DNA of 31,525 nt from CBFGTV01 sp965652145 (GTDB lineage: Bacteria; Bacillota; Clostridia; Peptostreptococcales; Natronincolaceae). The position numbers were made by a program, and so were the translations under genes. Below are positions 24,494 to 31,525 of this stretch, piece by piece (position 1 is the stretch's first letter; the number at the start of each line of letters is the position of its first letter). Below the pieces are notes generated by a model. It saw only the letters and a list, made by a program, of their open reading frames with translations. It did no database searches and had not been told where the DNA came from. Location of the stretch: contig CBFGTV010000037.1 of the NCBI GenBank assembly GCA_965652145.1, forward strand, positions 1 through 31,525. The letters are read 5' to 3'.

Positions 24494-24937
24494 TTACAAT
24501 TTCTTTTTTAGATAGGTCATATCGACACATTGTATACCATTTTCAAAAATAGGCTCTGGATAATGGTCAACAAAAAAATTTTTGATTCGATGGGAATAAA
24601 GGAAGCCTTGTTTGGAATAAAAGCCTATCATGGCTTCTGAGGTACCTACCTGCATGAATGAATATGCTTTTTTATAAATATCAAAAAGGTAATTTAGCAT
24701 TCCTGTTGCATAGCCTCGATACTGAAATGCTTCAGCAGTGGCGATATTTTTCAGCTCACACAGATCTGAAGAAAGGCTTAAGACCACTGCTACGCAAACA
24801 GGCTGTTCACCGGCAAACATTACATAGAGATCACCCTGCTGAAGATATCTGTCAATCATCCTTTCGTCGGGATCAGCCAGCAGAAGTAGTTCCATGTAGC
24901 CTTTTTTACCCGATGTCACCTTCTTAATAATCGTCAA
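24494..24937 (-). CDS. GNAT-family N-acetyltransferase
   Basis: This 147-residue protein shows the acetyl-CoA-binding pattern QYRGYATGML in ATAEAFQYRGYATGMLNYLFD, preceded by strands with LCELKNIAT, and a C-terminal FYSKQGFLYSH that matches the last GNAT motif. It is probably cytosolic. The substrate, whether a small amine, a peptide or a protein, cannot be predicted. It is 42 bp downstream of the lipoprotein gene and could be transcribed with it. Confidence 0.82.
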   Translation of the reverse strand: MTIIKKVTSGKKGYMELLLLADPDERMIDRYLQQGDLYVMFAGEQPVCVAVVLSLSSDLCELKNIATAEAFQYRGYATGMLNYLFDIYKKAYSFMQVGTSEAMIGFYSKQGFLYSHRIKNFFVDHYPEPIFENGIQCVDMTYLKKKL

Positions 24938-24979
24938 TAATCTTCCTCCTGCATTTACTTTTGTTAAGCCGGCTGGCTT

Positions 24980-25585
24980 CTATTCTTCCAAGACTTCAGG
25001 ATATTTTGCTGAATAAAGTACCTCTTCTGTAGCTTCATCTTGAACAGTAATAGTGGTATTGTATTCTTCTCCGGTATATACCTGAAACATGCCTACAGAT
25101 ATTCCTACAATAAAGGGCGTTAAATCAAAGGTCCCTTCATAGGCTGCCTTTTCTACGATGATCTTGATCTCTTTAAAGTCTTCGGTATATTCTATATCTT
25201 TAATGTAGTTTGTTGTCTCTGAATTTTTTAAATCTGAAAGGGTATCCAGTAATTGCTGCTTCATCTCTTCCACTAATTCCATATGCTTTGCCTTGGTCAT
25301 GGTCAGGGTCAGGGTACCATCTTCATTGATTTTGGCCCCTTCGACTCCTTCATGTTCGTTTATATAGGCTGCTTCGTCAAAATCATTTAAATCACCAATA
25401 AGATCAGTCGGCACGGTAATATCCACCATTTGTAAATCATCATCAACAGCAACGTTTTCAGATATCTTTTCCTCTTCTCCCGGCCCTTGCTTAACCTCCC
25501 GGTTGTCTGATTCCTTTCCACAGCCGGTTAATATTAGGCTGATTGTCATCATCAATACCAGGCACAATGAAATTATTCTCTTCAT
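24980..25585 (-). CDS. Uncharacterised lipoprotein
   Basis: This 201-residue protein has a lipoprotein signal peptide: KR, a hydrophobic core, then LTGC with the lipidated cysteine at 22. The mature part starts with a charged linker (GKESDNREVKQGPGEEEK) and continues as an acidic domain with strands such as VDITVPTDLIGDLNDFD, DGTLTLTMTKAKHMELVEEM and EIKIIVEKAAYEG. I do not recognise the domain. The length and layout resemble small anchored proteins on the outer membrane face of Clostridia. No operon partner indicates a function. Confidence 0.75.
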   Translation of the reverse strand: MKRIISLCLVLMMTISLILTGCGKESDNREVKQGPGEEEKISENVAVDDDLQMVDITVPTDLIGDLNDFDEAAYINEHEGVEGAKINEDGTLTLTMTKAKHMELVEEMKQQLLDTLSDLKNSETTNYIKDIEYTEDFKEIKIIVEKAAYEGTFDLTPFIVGISVGMFQVYTGEEYNTTITVQDEATEEVLYSAKYPEVLEE

Positions 25586-25726
25586 GTCAAAACTCCTTTG
25601 CTATTTTTAGTTAGGTATTTTACTGCTCTGTAATGATTCGCCAATTTTTCTAAAAATCCTATTTACAAAATTTTATTTTTGTTCGACTTTATTCGACCAT
25701 CCCAGGCTTTTTTATTTTCTATTGCT

Positions 25727-26203
25727 TTAAAAGCTGATTTTCTCGATTCGGCCGTTGACGGCGCTGATTAAATTTTGCGGCTCAAGCTCAATTTGCTGTC
25801 CAATTTTACCGGCACTTACTATAATTGTATCTTGCTCTTTACAGGAGCTATCAATAATTGTTTGATAGCGCTTTTTCATGCCTACAGGAGAACAGCCGCC
25901 TCGAATGTAGCCCGTTATCTTTAAAATATCGCTTACCTTAATCATTTCAACTGACTTTTCTCCCACTGATTTGGCGGCAGCCTTCAAATTTAATTCCTGC
26001 GAAACAGGAATAACAAAAACATAATATTCCTTACTGGTGCCTTGAGTTACCAGGGTTTTATAGACCTGCTCCACTGGTTTATTGATTTTTTTTGCAACAG
26101 AAACACCATCTATTGTACCGTCATTATACTCATAATGGTGGGTTTCGTATTTTATGCCCAAGCTATCTAAAATTCTCATTGCGTTTGTTTTAGTTTGCGC
26201 CAT
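25727..26203 (-). CDS. ybaK: Aminoacyl-tRNA deacylase YbaK (Cys-tRNA(Pro) deacylase)
   Basis: This 158-residue protein is a full-length YbaK/EbsC domain. It has TNAMRILDSLGIKYETHHYEY at the start, the conserved lysine at 49 in QVYKTLV, FVIPVSQELNLKAAAK, and the GYIRGGCSPVGMKK loop near residue 97. The family hydrolyses mischarged Cys-tRNA(Pro) in trans, preventing cysteine misincorporation at proline codons. It appears to be a free-standing housekeeping gene. Confidence 0.9.
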   Translation of the reverse strand: MAQTKTNAMRILDSLGIKYETHHYEYNDGTIDGVSVAKKINKPVEQVYKTLVTQGTSKEYYVFVIPVSQELNLKAAAKSVGEKSVEMIKVSDILKITGYIRGGCSPVGMKKRYQTIIDSSCKEQDTIIVSAGKIGQQIELEPQNLISAVNGRIEKISF

Positions 26204-26308
26204 TGTTGATCGCCTCTTTCTACCCCTATAATAAAATTGTAAACCTGGCAGTCTAATTCCTTAGTAATGGAGAAAACTGCTTCTTGTTTTATTTCTATCA
26301 TTACTATT

Positions 26309-26334
26309 AAAAATGCCTGGATTAGACACAGGCA
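26309..26334 (-). terminator. Terminator of the PPOX-family gene
   Basis: On the minus strand TGCCTG (26334-26329) and CAGGCA (26319-26314) pair across a nine-base loop and are followed by TTTTT (26313-26309). It lies six bases past the stop. Confidence 0.6.
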
Positions 26335-26339
26335 AATGA

Positions 26340-26807
26340 TCACTTTTTATTGATATTATATTTGCATGTTCTAAATTTCCCCTCTATCCAAAATGTAGCT
26401 TCCTTTGTTTGAAACCTAAGTACATAGCATTTAGGGTCCTCTATTCCATTTTTAAAGAACCTTCTATCACAATATCCTTCAAAGTCTCTTTTTTGGTTCG
26501 TGTCCGTAACAATCTCCACTTCTCCAATCAGGGTAACACTATCATTACCAAGATGAAAGCATACGCTGGCCTTGCTATTATTTTCAAAATGGGTTGCCTT
26601 GCCATTAATATGGGAGCGTTTTGATGTCATAAAGTAAATTTCTGAAAAGCCCTTGCTCATAATTTTTTGTATAGCGCAAACCCGAGGATAGCCCTTCTCA
26701 TTGACTGAAGCCAAGGTGACAACATCACACTTTTCTAATAGCGCCGCTGCCTTTTCCTCAATATCCTTAATCCGTTCTTTTTGAATTTCATGAGCTGTTC
26801 TTTCCAT
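26340..26807 (-). CDS. Pyridoxamine 5'-phosphate oxidase-family flavoprotein
   Basis: This 155-residue protein has a split-barrel FMN-binding fold pattern: VVTLASVNEKGYPRVCAIQKI, then IYFMTSKRSHINGKATHFENNSKASVCFH, then SVTLIGEVEIVTD, and a C-terminal YVLRFQTKEATFWIEGKFR. Relatives are called general stress protein 26-like or PPOX-like and bind FMN or F420. The substrate is not predictable and true pyridoxamine phosphate oxidase activity is unlikely at this length. The N-terminal 25 residues form a charged helix. The ribosome-binding site before the ATG is AAGGTCGGAAGG. Confidence 0.8.
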   Translation of the reverse strand: MERTAHEIQKERIKDIEEKAAALLEKCDVVTLASVNEKGYPRVCAIQKIMSKGFSEIYFMTSKRSHINGKATHFENNSKASVCFHLGNDSVTLIGEVEIVTDTNQKRDFEGYCDRRFFKNGIEDPKCYVLRFQTKEATFWIEGKFRTCKYNINKK

Positions 26808-26924
26808 TGCCTTCCGACCTTTCTATATTATTTTTGATTTATATATTTGAACAAAGTCTTCCTTTTGAAAGCCTCTATAAGCTCCAATAATCCCTCTGAA
26901 CAGCCCTTTTAAATATTTTTTTAA

Positions 26925-26950
26925 AGATATCTTTCGATCGGAAAATATCT
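26925..26950. repeat. 26-bp quasi-palindrome centred on CGATCG
   Basis: AGATAT at 26925-26930 and ATATCT at 26945-26950 flank a symmetric centre with CGATCG at 26935-26940. It lies upstream of the PPOX-family gene and could be an operator. It also contains the 12-bp palindrome AAAGATATCTTT. Confidence 0.35.
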
Positions 26951-27039
26951 ATTATTATACCATATTCATGTAAAAAGGGTAATTAAGCAAATTGTATTTG
27001 ATAAGGCATTTTAGAAATAAAAGCATATAATATTTAAAG

Positions 27040-27069
27040 GTTGTACTCTATTACGTTGTACTCTATTAC
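27040..27069. repeat. Perfect 15-bp tandem duplication at the end of a GNAT gene
   Basis: GTTGTACTCTATTAC occurs twice head to tail (27040-27054 and 27055-27069). The second copy contains the stop codon of the GNAT gene at 27066-27068, and the first lies immediately beyond it. Confidence 0.9.
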
Positions 27070-27584
27070 AAGGTAATCCAATATCTTTGTTTTACTATGC
27101 CATCATCCAAAACCTCATTTTCTAAAATACCACCATTATTAATAATTGTTTTTGCTGAAGCAAGGTTATCTTTATCGCATGTAATAAGCAATTTTTCTAT
27201 TCCCAGTGCTTTAGCATAGGGCAATGCCATCTTCAGCATTTTGCCGGCATAACCCTTCTTTCTTTCAGAAGGTCTGATTCCATAGCCAATATGCCCACCT
27301 ATCTTTAATAGATTTTCATTTAGTTCATGTCTAATTTGTATGGCACCATAAATTCTTTCTTGATTATCTACTAGAAAAAATAAGGTGGCAGGTACAAAGC
27401 CTGTTTCATAGGCCTTAGGGGTTGTCATTTCCCTCCAATAGTCTACCGTATCGGCAAAGGGTTTTCCCTGGCTCTTTGAACCATAAGGAACAATTTTTTC
27501 ACTGGCATTTTCCCACTCTGAAATATAACCTCTATATGCAATTTCCATATGTATAGTCGGTTCAATTAATTTTAAACCATTCAC
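27066..27584 (-). CDS. GNAT-family N-acetyltransferase
   Basis: This 172-residue protein has the acetyl-CoA motif RPSERKKGYAGKML within GHIGYGIRPSERKKGYAGK, followed by LLITCDKDNLASAKTIINNGG, both typical of GNAT enzymes in the RimJ/YjdJ-like branch. The ligand-side N-terminus includes a tryptophan-rich YWREMTTPKAY segment. The next gene upstream on the same strand, 47 bp away, is another GNAT, so the pair may be one operon. The substrate is unknown. Confidence 0.85.
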   Translation of the reverse strand: MNGLKLIEPTIHMEIAYRGYISEWENASEKIVPYGSKSQGKPFADTVDYWREMTTPKAYETGFVPATLFFLVDNQERIYGAIQIRHELNENLLKIGGHIGYGIRPSERKKGYAGKMLKMALPYAKALGIEKLLITCDKDNLASAKTIINNGGILENEVLDDGIVKQRYWITL

Positions 27585-27631
27585 CTATTATCCCTCCAAA
27601 AGATTTAATTGAATCTATTTTTCGATATGTT

Positions 27632-28102
27632 TTAAAGTCTTTTAGTCATACTTACCATGTTGGGAATATAGCCAAGTTTTTGGTTTAAGGCTATCATTTT
27701 ATGATTATCATAATATGCCGTGGTTTGAATGGTAGTAATGCCTTCCTGCCGGCACCATTCTTCTAATAGATTATTCAAATGAGATGCTAGACCTTTACCT
27801 CGAAAGCTATCTGATATATATAATGATAAAATCATAACACTATTTTGGGGTTTTTCTTGTTTATATGCCCAAATAAAGCCTTGAATCTGACCCTGGTGGT
27901 CTTCGGCAATGGTAATAAATAGATCTTCATTTTTTGTATTTCTAATTTTTTGTACTGTTTCCTCTATATCTTTTGCTGGAGCTTCATTGTCTGCACTCAA
28001 AGTTCCAGGTAATTGATTATAATATTCTGCAATTTGATATAAAATTGGTTCCAGACCTTTGTTACTATTACCCGGTTTAGGACGAATTCTTCTATAATTC
28101 AT
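27632..28102 (-). CDS. GNAT-family N-acetyltransferase
   Basis: This protein has 156 residues from the ATG at 28102, which has GGAGGG seven bases upstream; an in-frame GTG at 28117 overlaps that site and is unlikely. The central SLYISDSFRGKGLASHLNNL is the acetyl-CoA-binding motif, and DNHKMIALNQKLGY is the typical C-terminal motif. It has about 35% charged residues and no signal peptide, so it is cytosolic. It precedes a second GNAT gene on the same strand. Confidence 0.85.
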   Translation of the reverse strand: MNYRRIRPKPGNSNKGLEPILYQIAEYYNQLPGTLSADNEAPAKDIEETVQKIRNTKNEDLFITIAEDHQGQIQGFIWAYKQEKPQNSVMILSLYISDSFRGKGLASHLNNLLEEWCRQEGITTIQTTAYYDNHKMIALNQKLGYIPNMVSMTKRL

Positions 28103-28229
28103 AAGCAAGCCCTCCACATAATATTTTTAAAAAAGACATACCTTTCCTTTAAAACACTTTATTTATACTTAAGTTCTTTTGTTCTGGAAGCTGCTCTGGA
28201 TACCCTACAGGAACCAAGAAGCACTTAGT

Positions 28230-28769
28230 TTATTTTTTCGCTTTAATAAATAATCCTGGCGTATCAATCACTAATTGCTTTGAGGTTAGCTGTATGATCA
28301 ACTCTTCAACTGCCGATATACTGGCCATGATACAAACCGTAAATAATAGTTGTTTTACAGGTAAATATGGAAAAAGTAATGGAAATATAAAAATAGTCAG
28401 GCCAGTAATTTTATTCCCATAGGTGTGAAGGCTTGCAAAGGTCTTATATTTCTTCAGTGCTATTGAAATTGATGCTAGTCTTATGAAAGCAATTAAAACA
28501 ATCCAAATTACAAGTTGTTTTGATGGATTAATGATAGGAAAGAAAACAAGCAATAATACAGCTGCCATAATTATATCCGCCAAGGAATCAAGCTTGGCCC
28601 CGAATGTACTGTTATTTTTTGTTCTTCTGGCAATAAAACCGTCTAAAATATCACTCATTCCACAAATGATATAAACGATCGTAAATAGGAGACTTAATGG
28701 TTTAAGGAAAAGCAAGCTACAGGAGAGAATTATTCTGCTAATTGTAATGGCATTTACGGTCCACTTCAT
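28230..28769 (-). CDS. CDP-alcohol phosphatidyltransferase
   Basis: This 179-residue membrane protein carries the full family signature DG-x2-AR-x8-G-x3-D-x3-D: Asp43, Gly44, Ala47, Arg48, Gly57, Asp61 and Asp65. Hydrophobic segments are at about 8-38, 66-100 and 118-150. It joins a CDP-diacylglycerol (or related CDP-alcohol) to a second alcohol in phospholipid synthesis. The family includes phosphatidylglycerophosphate synthase (PgsA) and phosphatidylserine synthase; the sequence does not decide between them. It appears monocistronic, with GAGGTG before the ATG. Confidence 0.88.
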   Translation of the reverse strand: MKWTVNAITISRIILSCSLLFLKPLSLLFTIVYIICGMSDILDGFIARRTKNNSTFGAKLDSLADIIMAAVLLLVFFPIINPSKQLVIWIVLIAFIRLASISIALKKYKTFASLHTYGNKITGLTIFIFPLLFPYLPVKQLLFTVCIMASISAVEELIIQLTSKQLVIDTPGLFIKAKK

Positions 28770-28994
28770 TTCAACACCTCGATTAAAAATACCCTTTTTC
28801 CGCTACCTACCCACTGATTTTGATTGATTCTTCTTAACTTAAAAATTCCTTTATTCAAGTATTGATATTTAATATTATTTTTATTTGCTTGCCTGTACCA
28901 TCCTCTATCTATTTATATTCTCTTGTTTATTTTTATTTCCTTTAAATAAGTCCTGTGAATTTACTTTAAAGCTGTAAAAAAATGAGTTAATGAG

Positions 28995-29029
28995 AAAGTC
29001 CATGGCTGTCTTGCGACTCCATGGACTTT
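28995..29029. terminator. Hairpin after the large flavoprotein gene
   Basis: AAAGTCCATGG (28995-29005) pairs perfectly with CCATGGACTTT (29019-29029) over a 13-base loop. On the minus strand it lies 30 bp past the flavoprotein stop. A T run occurs further on, at about 28976-28982. Confidence 0.6.
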
Positions 29030-29059
29030 GAATTAACTTGATTACAAGGATTCTTAAGT

Positions 29060-31315
29060 TTAGTTCTTTAAAGCAGAGGTGGCTGCTTCGGTTCCACCAA
29101 TTTTACCGGAATTAAAGCCCCAGCCTAATGCCATTCCATAAAGGTTAGGATAGGCAACGCCATCCATGATGACACCAATAGCATCCATCCCAACTGCATA
29201 TAATCCCGGAATTACGCTGCCATCAGCATCTAAAACCTGCATGTTTTCATCAATTCTAACGCCCCCAAGGCTGCTATATGCCAGAGGAACTGCTTTCACT
29301 GCGTAATAAGGTCCCGTTTCTCCTAAATGGTTCATATATTGCGCCGGCTTATTAAAGTAGCTGTCTTTTCCTTCTTCGCACAGCTGGTTGTATCTTTCTA
29401 CATTTCTCACAAGGGTGACTGGATCCATCCCTGCATTTTCAGCCAGCTCTTCCAGCGTTTCCCCTTTATAAACCAGCCCGATTTTTTCCGCTTCTTCAAA
29501 AACTGCCTCTATATTTTCCATTTTGTAGTTTGGTTCTAAGGGCTGCAGAAAGAAATGGGCACCTGCTGGAATTGTATCCATCCCTGTTCCCGCCAGGCCT
29601 TCTGCTTTAAGGGCTTCCAGCTGCTTCTGAGAAACAATAGTATAGTTATAGCCGCCATTGGCAAAGGCAAAGTTCGTGCTGATGGTCATCGAATCTGCCT
29701 TGGCACTTTCATCCATAAAACGCTCGCCTCTGGGATTAACCTTGAGCAAGGTTGGGGTAATGGAAAGGGTATAGGGAATGGAAGTGTCGTAAATGTTAAA
29801 GCCCTCCACACGACCAGCCACATCAGTTAAATGACCACATACTCCACCGGCATTCCATTCAATTGCACCTGCCTCTAAGGCCATCTCAAAGCCTTCACCG
29901 ACATTTTGTGCCAGACCGAAAACTTGATAGGTATTGCCATTATTATACTTTTTCATCAATTCCATATTTCCGAGAAATCCGCCGGTAGCAATGACCACAG
30001 ACTTCGCTCGAACTGTCACCTGAGTTCCATCGTATTTTTCAGCCAGTACACCGACGACAGCCCCATTCTCATCCTGAATCAAAGACTTTGCTGTTGTTTC
30101 ATAAAGAACTTCATCCACATTGGAAACTAGCTTTTCAAAGGATTCTGCCACCCCCATACTGTTGAGAGAATCATCAGCATAATCTACCAGGTTCTCGACA
30201 CCAGGTGTTAAAGTCCAGTTAAAGCCCTTATCTGCCAGCCAATCCACGGTAGTTCCGGTAGCCTTCATGAATTTTCTAAGGATGGTACCATTTACATACC
30301 AATGGGTTTGGGCCAGCCATTCTTGAAAGATTTCGTCTTCTCCGCTGGGGACTCCGTTTTCCTTCTGAATCGTAGAATTGAAGGTCATCGGCTGACTGGA
30401 TAGGGAACCCGTTCCACCCACACGGCCTGATTTTTCAATTAATACCACAGTCGCACCTTGATCCTTTGCAGCGGCTGCCGCCGTTGCTCCAGAGGTACCA
30501 CCTCCTATCACAACGACATCCGCCTCATAAACCTCTTTTGCTGTGGATTTTTCAATGGGTCGATTCAACGCTGCCGGATCACCTCCTGCCTGAATAATGG
30601 CATCCTTTACGGCATTAATTACTCCATTACTTGAAGCAGTCGCCCCTGTAATGCCGTCTACTGCCAGAGATTGGGCTGCAACAATTCGCTCAGGTAATCG
30701 ATCTGTGACGGTTTTTAAAATCTGAGGAGTATCAGAGAGCATTGCAATAGAATATTTAGAAGCCCAGAACTCTCTGTCAATCATTTCATTTTCCTGAGGG
30801 ATGTTATCAGTTACCTCAATTGAAAGTATTTCATTTTCTGAAACTTCAACCTTTACCTCTAAAGTACCCGCATAGCCCATTGCTGTTCCTATGTAGGTTC
30901 CGGGGGTCATCACTAACTCCGGTAAGGCTTTACTGGCCTCTCCCTTAGATTGGGCAATAGCTGACTTGGCTGCCTCAATAATGGCATCACTGGTAACCGT
31001 GGCACCAGTAATCGTTTCCACCTCTGCCGAATTGGATTTCAAAATTTCATCTGGAAGCTCTTCAATTGCCTTGGAGCCAATTCCTTCTGTTTCCTTTTCG
31101 CCCTTAGCCGTTACGGCAATCATTTGATCTCCCTGGAAAGTGATTGTTACTTCTACATCGCCACCAAATCCCTTTGCTACTCCGGTAAAAGTAACATCAG
31201 ATGATGCCCCAGGCTCTTCTTCTTTTCCACTTAATAGCTGAGTACATCCGCTTAAAAGGGATAAACAAAGTAAAAAAATCATAAGAATTGCGATATGCCT
31301 TTTAGTCCTTTTCAA
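29060..31315 (-). CDS. Exported flavoprotein reductase: two FMN-binding domains plus FAD fumarate-reductase-like domain
   Basis: This 751-residue protein starts at a TTG with AGGAGG at 31325-31330. A lipoprotein signal peptide ends in LSGC (lipidated Cys24). Two FMN-binding domains follow, at about 40-125 and 138-245. Each ends in a TGAT-type flavinylation motif: ITGATVTS, with Thr108 as the expected FMN site, and ITGATASS, with Ser228 in that position. A FAD-binding domain spans about 265-750, with the dinucleotide motif VVVIGGGTSGATAA and VNPRGERFMDE. Relatives reduce fumarate, urocanate or other enoates outside the membrane, with electrons passing through FMN. The substrate is unknown. The gene ends at a hairpin and has a regulated promoter. 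Confidence 0.87.
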   Translation of the reverse strand: MKRTKRHIAILMIFLLCLSLLSGCTQLLSGKEEEPGASSDVTFTGVAKGFGGDVEVTITFQGDQMIAVTAKGEKETEGIGSKAIEELPDEILKSNSAEVETITGATVTSDAIIEAAKSAIAQSKGEASKALPELVMTPGTYIGTAMGYAGTLEVKVEVSENEILSIEVTDNIPQENEMIDREFWASKYSIAMLSDTPQILKTVTDRLPERIVAAQSLAVDGITGATASSNGVINAVKDAIIQAGGDPAALNRPIEKSTAKEVYEADVVVIGGGTSGATAAAAAKDQGATVVLIEKSGRVGGTGSLSSQPMTFNSTIQKENGVPSGEDEIFQEWLAQTHWYVNGTILRKFMKATGTTVDWLADKGFNWTLTPGVENLVDYADDSLNSMGVAESFEKLVSNVDEVLYETTAKSLIQDENGAVVGVLAEKYDGTQVTVRAKSVVIATGGFLGNMELMKKYNNGNTYQVFGLAQNVGEGFEMALEAGAIEWNAGGVCGHLTDVAGRVEGFNIYDTSIPYTLSITPTLLKVNPRGERFMDESAKADSMTISTNFAFANGGYNYTIVSQKQLEALKAEGLAGTGMDTIPAGAHFFLQPLEPNYKMENIEAVFEEAEKIGLVYKGETLEELAENAGMDPVTLVRNVERYNQLCEEGKDSYFNKPAQYMNHLGETGPYYAVKAVPLAYSSLGGVRIDENMQVLDADGSVIPGLYAVGMDAIGVIMDGVAYPNLYGMALGWGFNSGKIGGTEAATSALKN

Positions 31316-31350
31316 TTTCTACTTCCTCCTTAATAATATTTAATTTTATT

Positions 31351-31375
31351 GACCAGCGTTCATTGACCGTTGGTC
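31351..31375. promoter_or_regulatory. Palindromic operator upstream of the flavoprotein gene
   Basis: GACCAGCG (31351-31358) and CGTTGGTC (31368-31375) form a 25-bp palindrome with one mismatch. It lies just downstream of the -10, over the predicted start of transcription, as for TetR-type repressor sites. The repressor gene is not in the window. Confidence 0.65.
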
Positions 31376-31384
31376 GTTAATAAA

Positions 31385-31413
31385 ATAATAACTTTTCTTT
31401 TTCCTCCTGTCAA
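31385..31413 (-). promoter_or_regulatory. Sigma-A promoter of the flavoprotein gene
   Basis: On the minus strand TTGACA (31413-31408) and TATTAT (31390-31385) are separated by 17 bases, about 70 bases before the TTG start. The palindrome at 31351-31375 follows immediately. Confidence 0.75.
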
Positions 31414-31525
31414 GCATCAACAAATTTAGACACTGGAAAAATTCAAAAGGATCTTCTGAAAATCAGTTAACTATTGATACTATAGGAAATGATAAAGTGA
31501 TTGGCCAACCTTTTGGAGAGAACTG

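Overview
The window looks like chromosomal DNA from an anaerobic, probably flagellated member of the Clostridia (Alkaliphilus-like Firmicutes are a reasonable guess). The basis is strong AGGAGG ribosome-binding sites, several TTG and GTG starts, lipoprotein signal peptides, a sigma-54-controlled acetoin dehydrogenase operon, and a pseudaminic-acid-type sugar cluster of the kind used for flagellin or surface glycosylation. I see no rRNA, tRNA, CRISPR array, transposase or phage gene.

Positions 1-7722 form a nonulosonic acid cluster: a 5'-truncated GT-B glycosyltransferase, then pseC, pseG, a convergent pseudaminic-acid-associated methylase, a fused NeuB-like synthase plus SpsF-like cytidylyltransferase, pseH and pseI. 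PseC, PseH, PseG and PseI are successive steps from the UDP-4-keto sugar to pseudaminic acid. The fused protein adds a second synthase-like module and the only nucleotide-activating domain visible here. PseB and a separate PseF are not in the window.

Positions 7742-12671 hold a small uncharacterised protein divergent from a winged-helix regulator, the RNA ligase RtcB, a half-length UvrC-like GIY-YIG protein, and a DUF3887 plus alpha/beta-hydrolase lipoprotein.

Positions 12855-22304 hold the acetoin module, all on the minus strand. The enhancer-binding regulator AcoR comes first. It is followed by three 16-bp palindromes, a terminator, a near-perfect -24/-12 promoter and a seven-gene operon: a Lin0512-family gene, acoA (E1 alpha), acoB (E1 beta), acoX, acoC (E2), acoL (E3) and lplA. 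AcoA, AcoB, AcoC and AcoL together cleave acetoin to acetaldehyde and acetyl-CoA, and LplA would lipoylate the E2.

Positions 22413-31413 are a mixed accessory and housekeeping stretch, again all minus strand. It includes a YciI-like protein, a MarR regulator translationally overlapped with a methyltransferase and preceded by a double operator, three GNAT acetyltransferases, a lipoprotein, a YbaK deacylase, a PPOX-family flavoprotein and a CDP-alcohol phosphatidyltransferase. It ends with a large exported flavoprotein (two FMN-binding domains plus a fumarate-reductase-like FAD domain) whose promoter carries a palindromic operator.

No wholly unknown system is evident. The most distinctive items are the fused synthase-cytidylyltransferase, the compact sigma-54 enhancer/terminator/promoter arrangement with a Lin0512 gene leading the operon, the E2 with two tandem subunit-binding domains, and the doubled operator at the methyltransferase-marR promoter.
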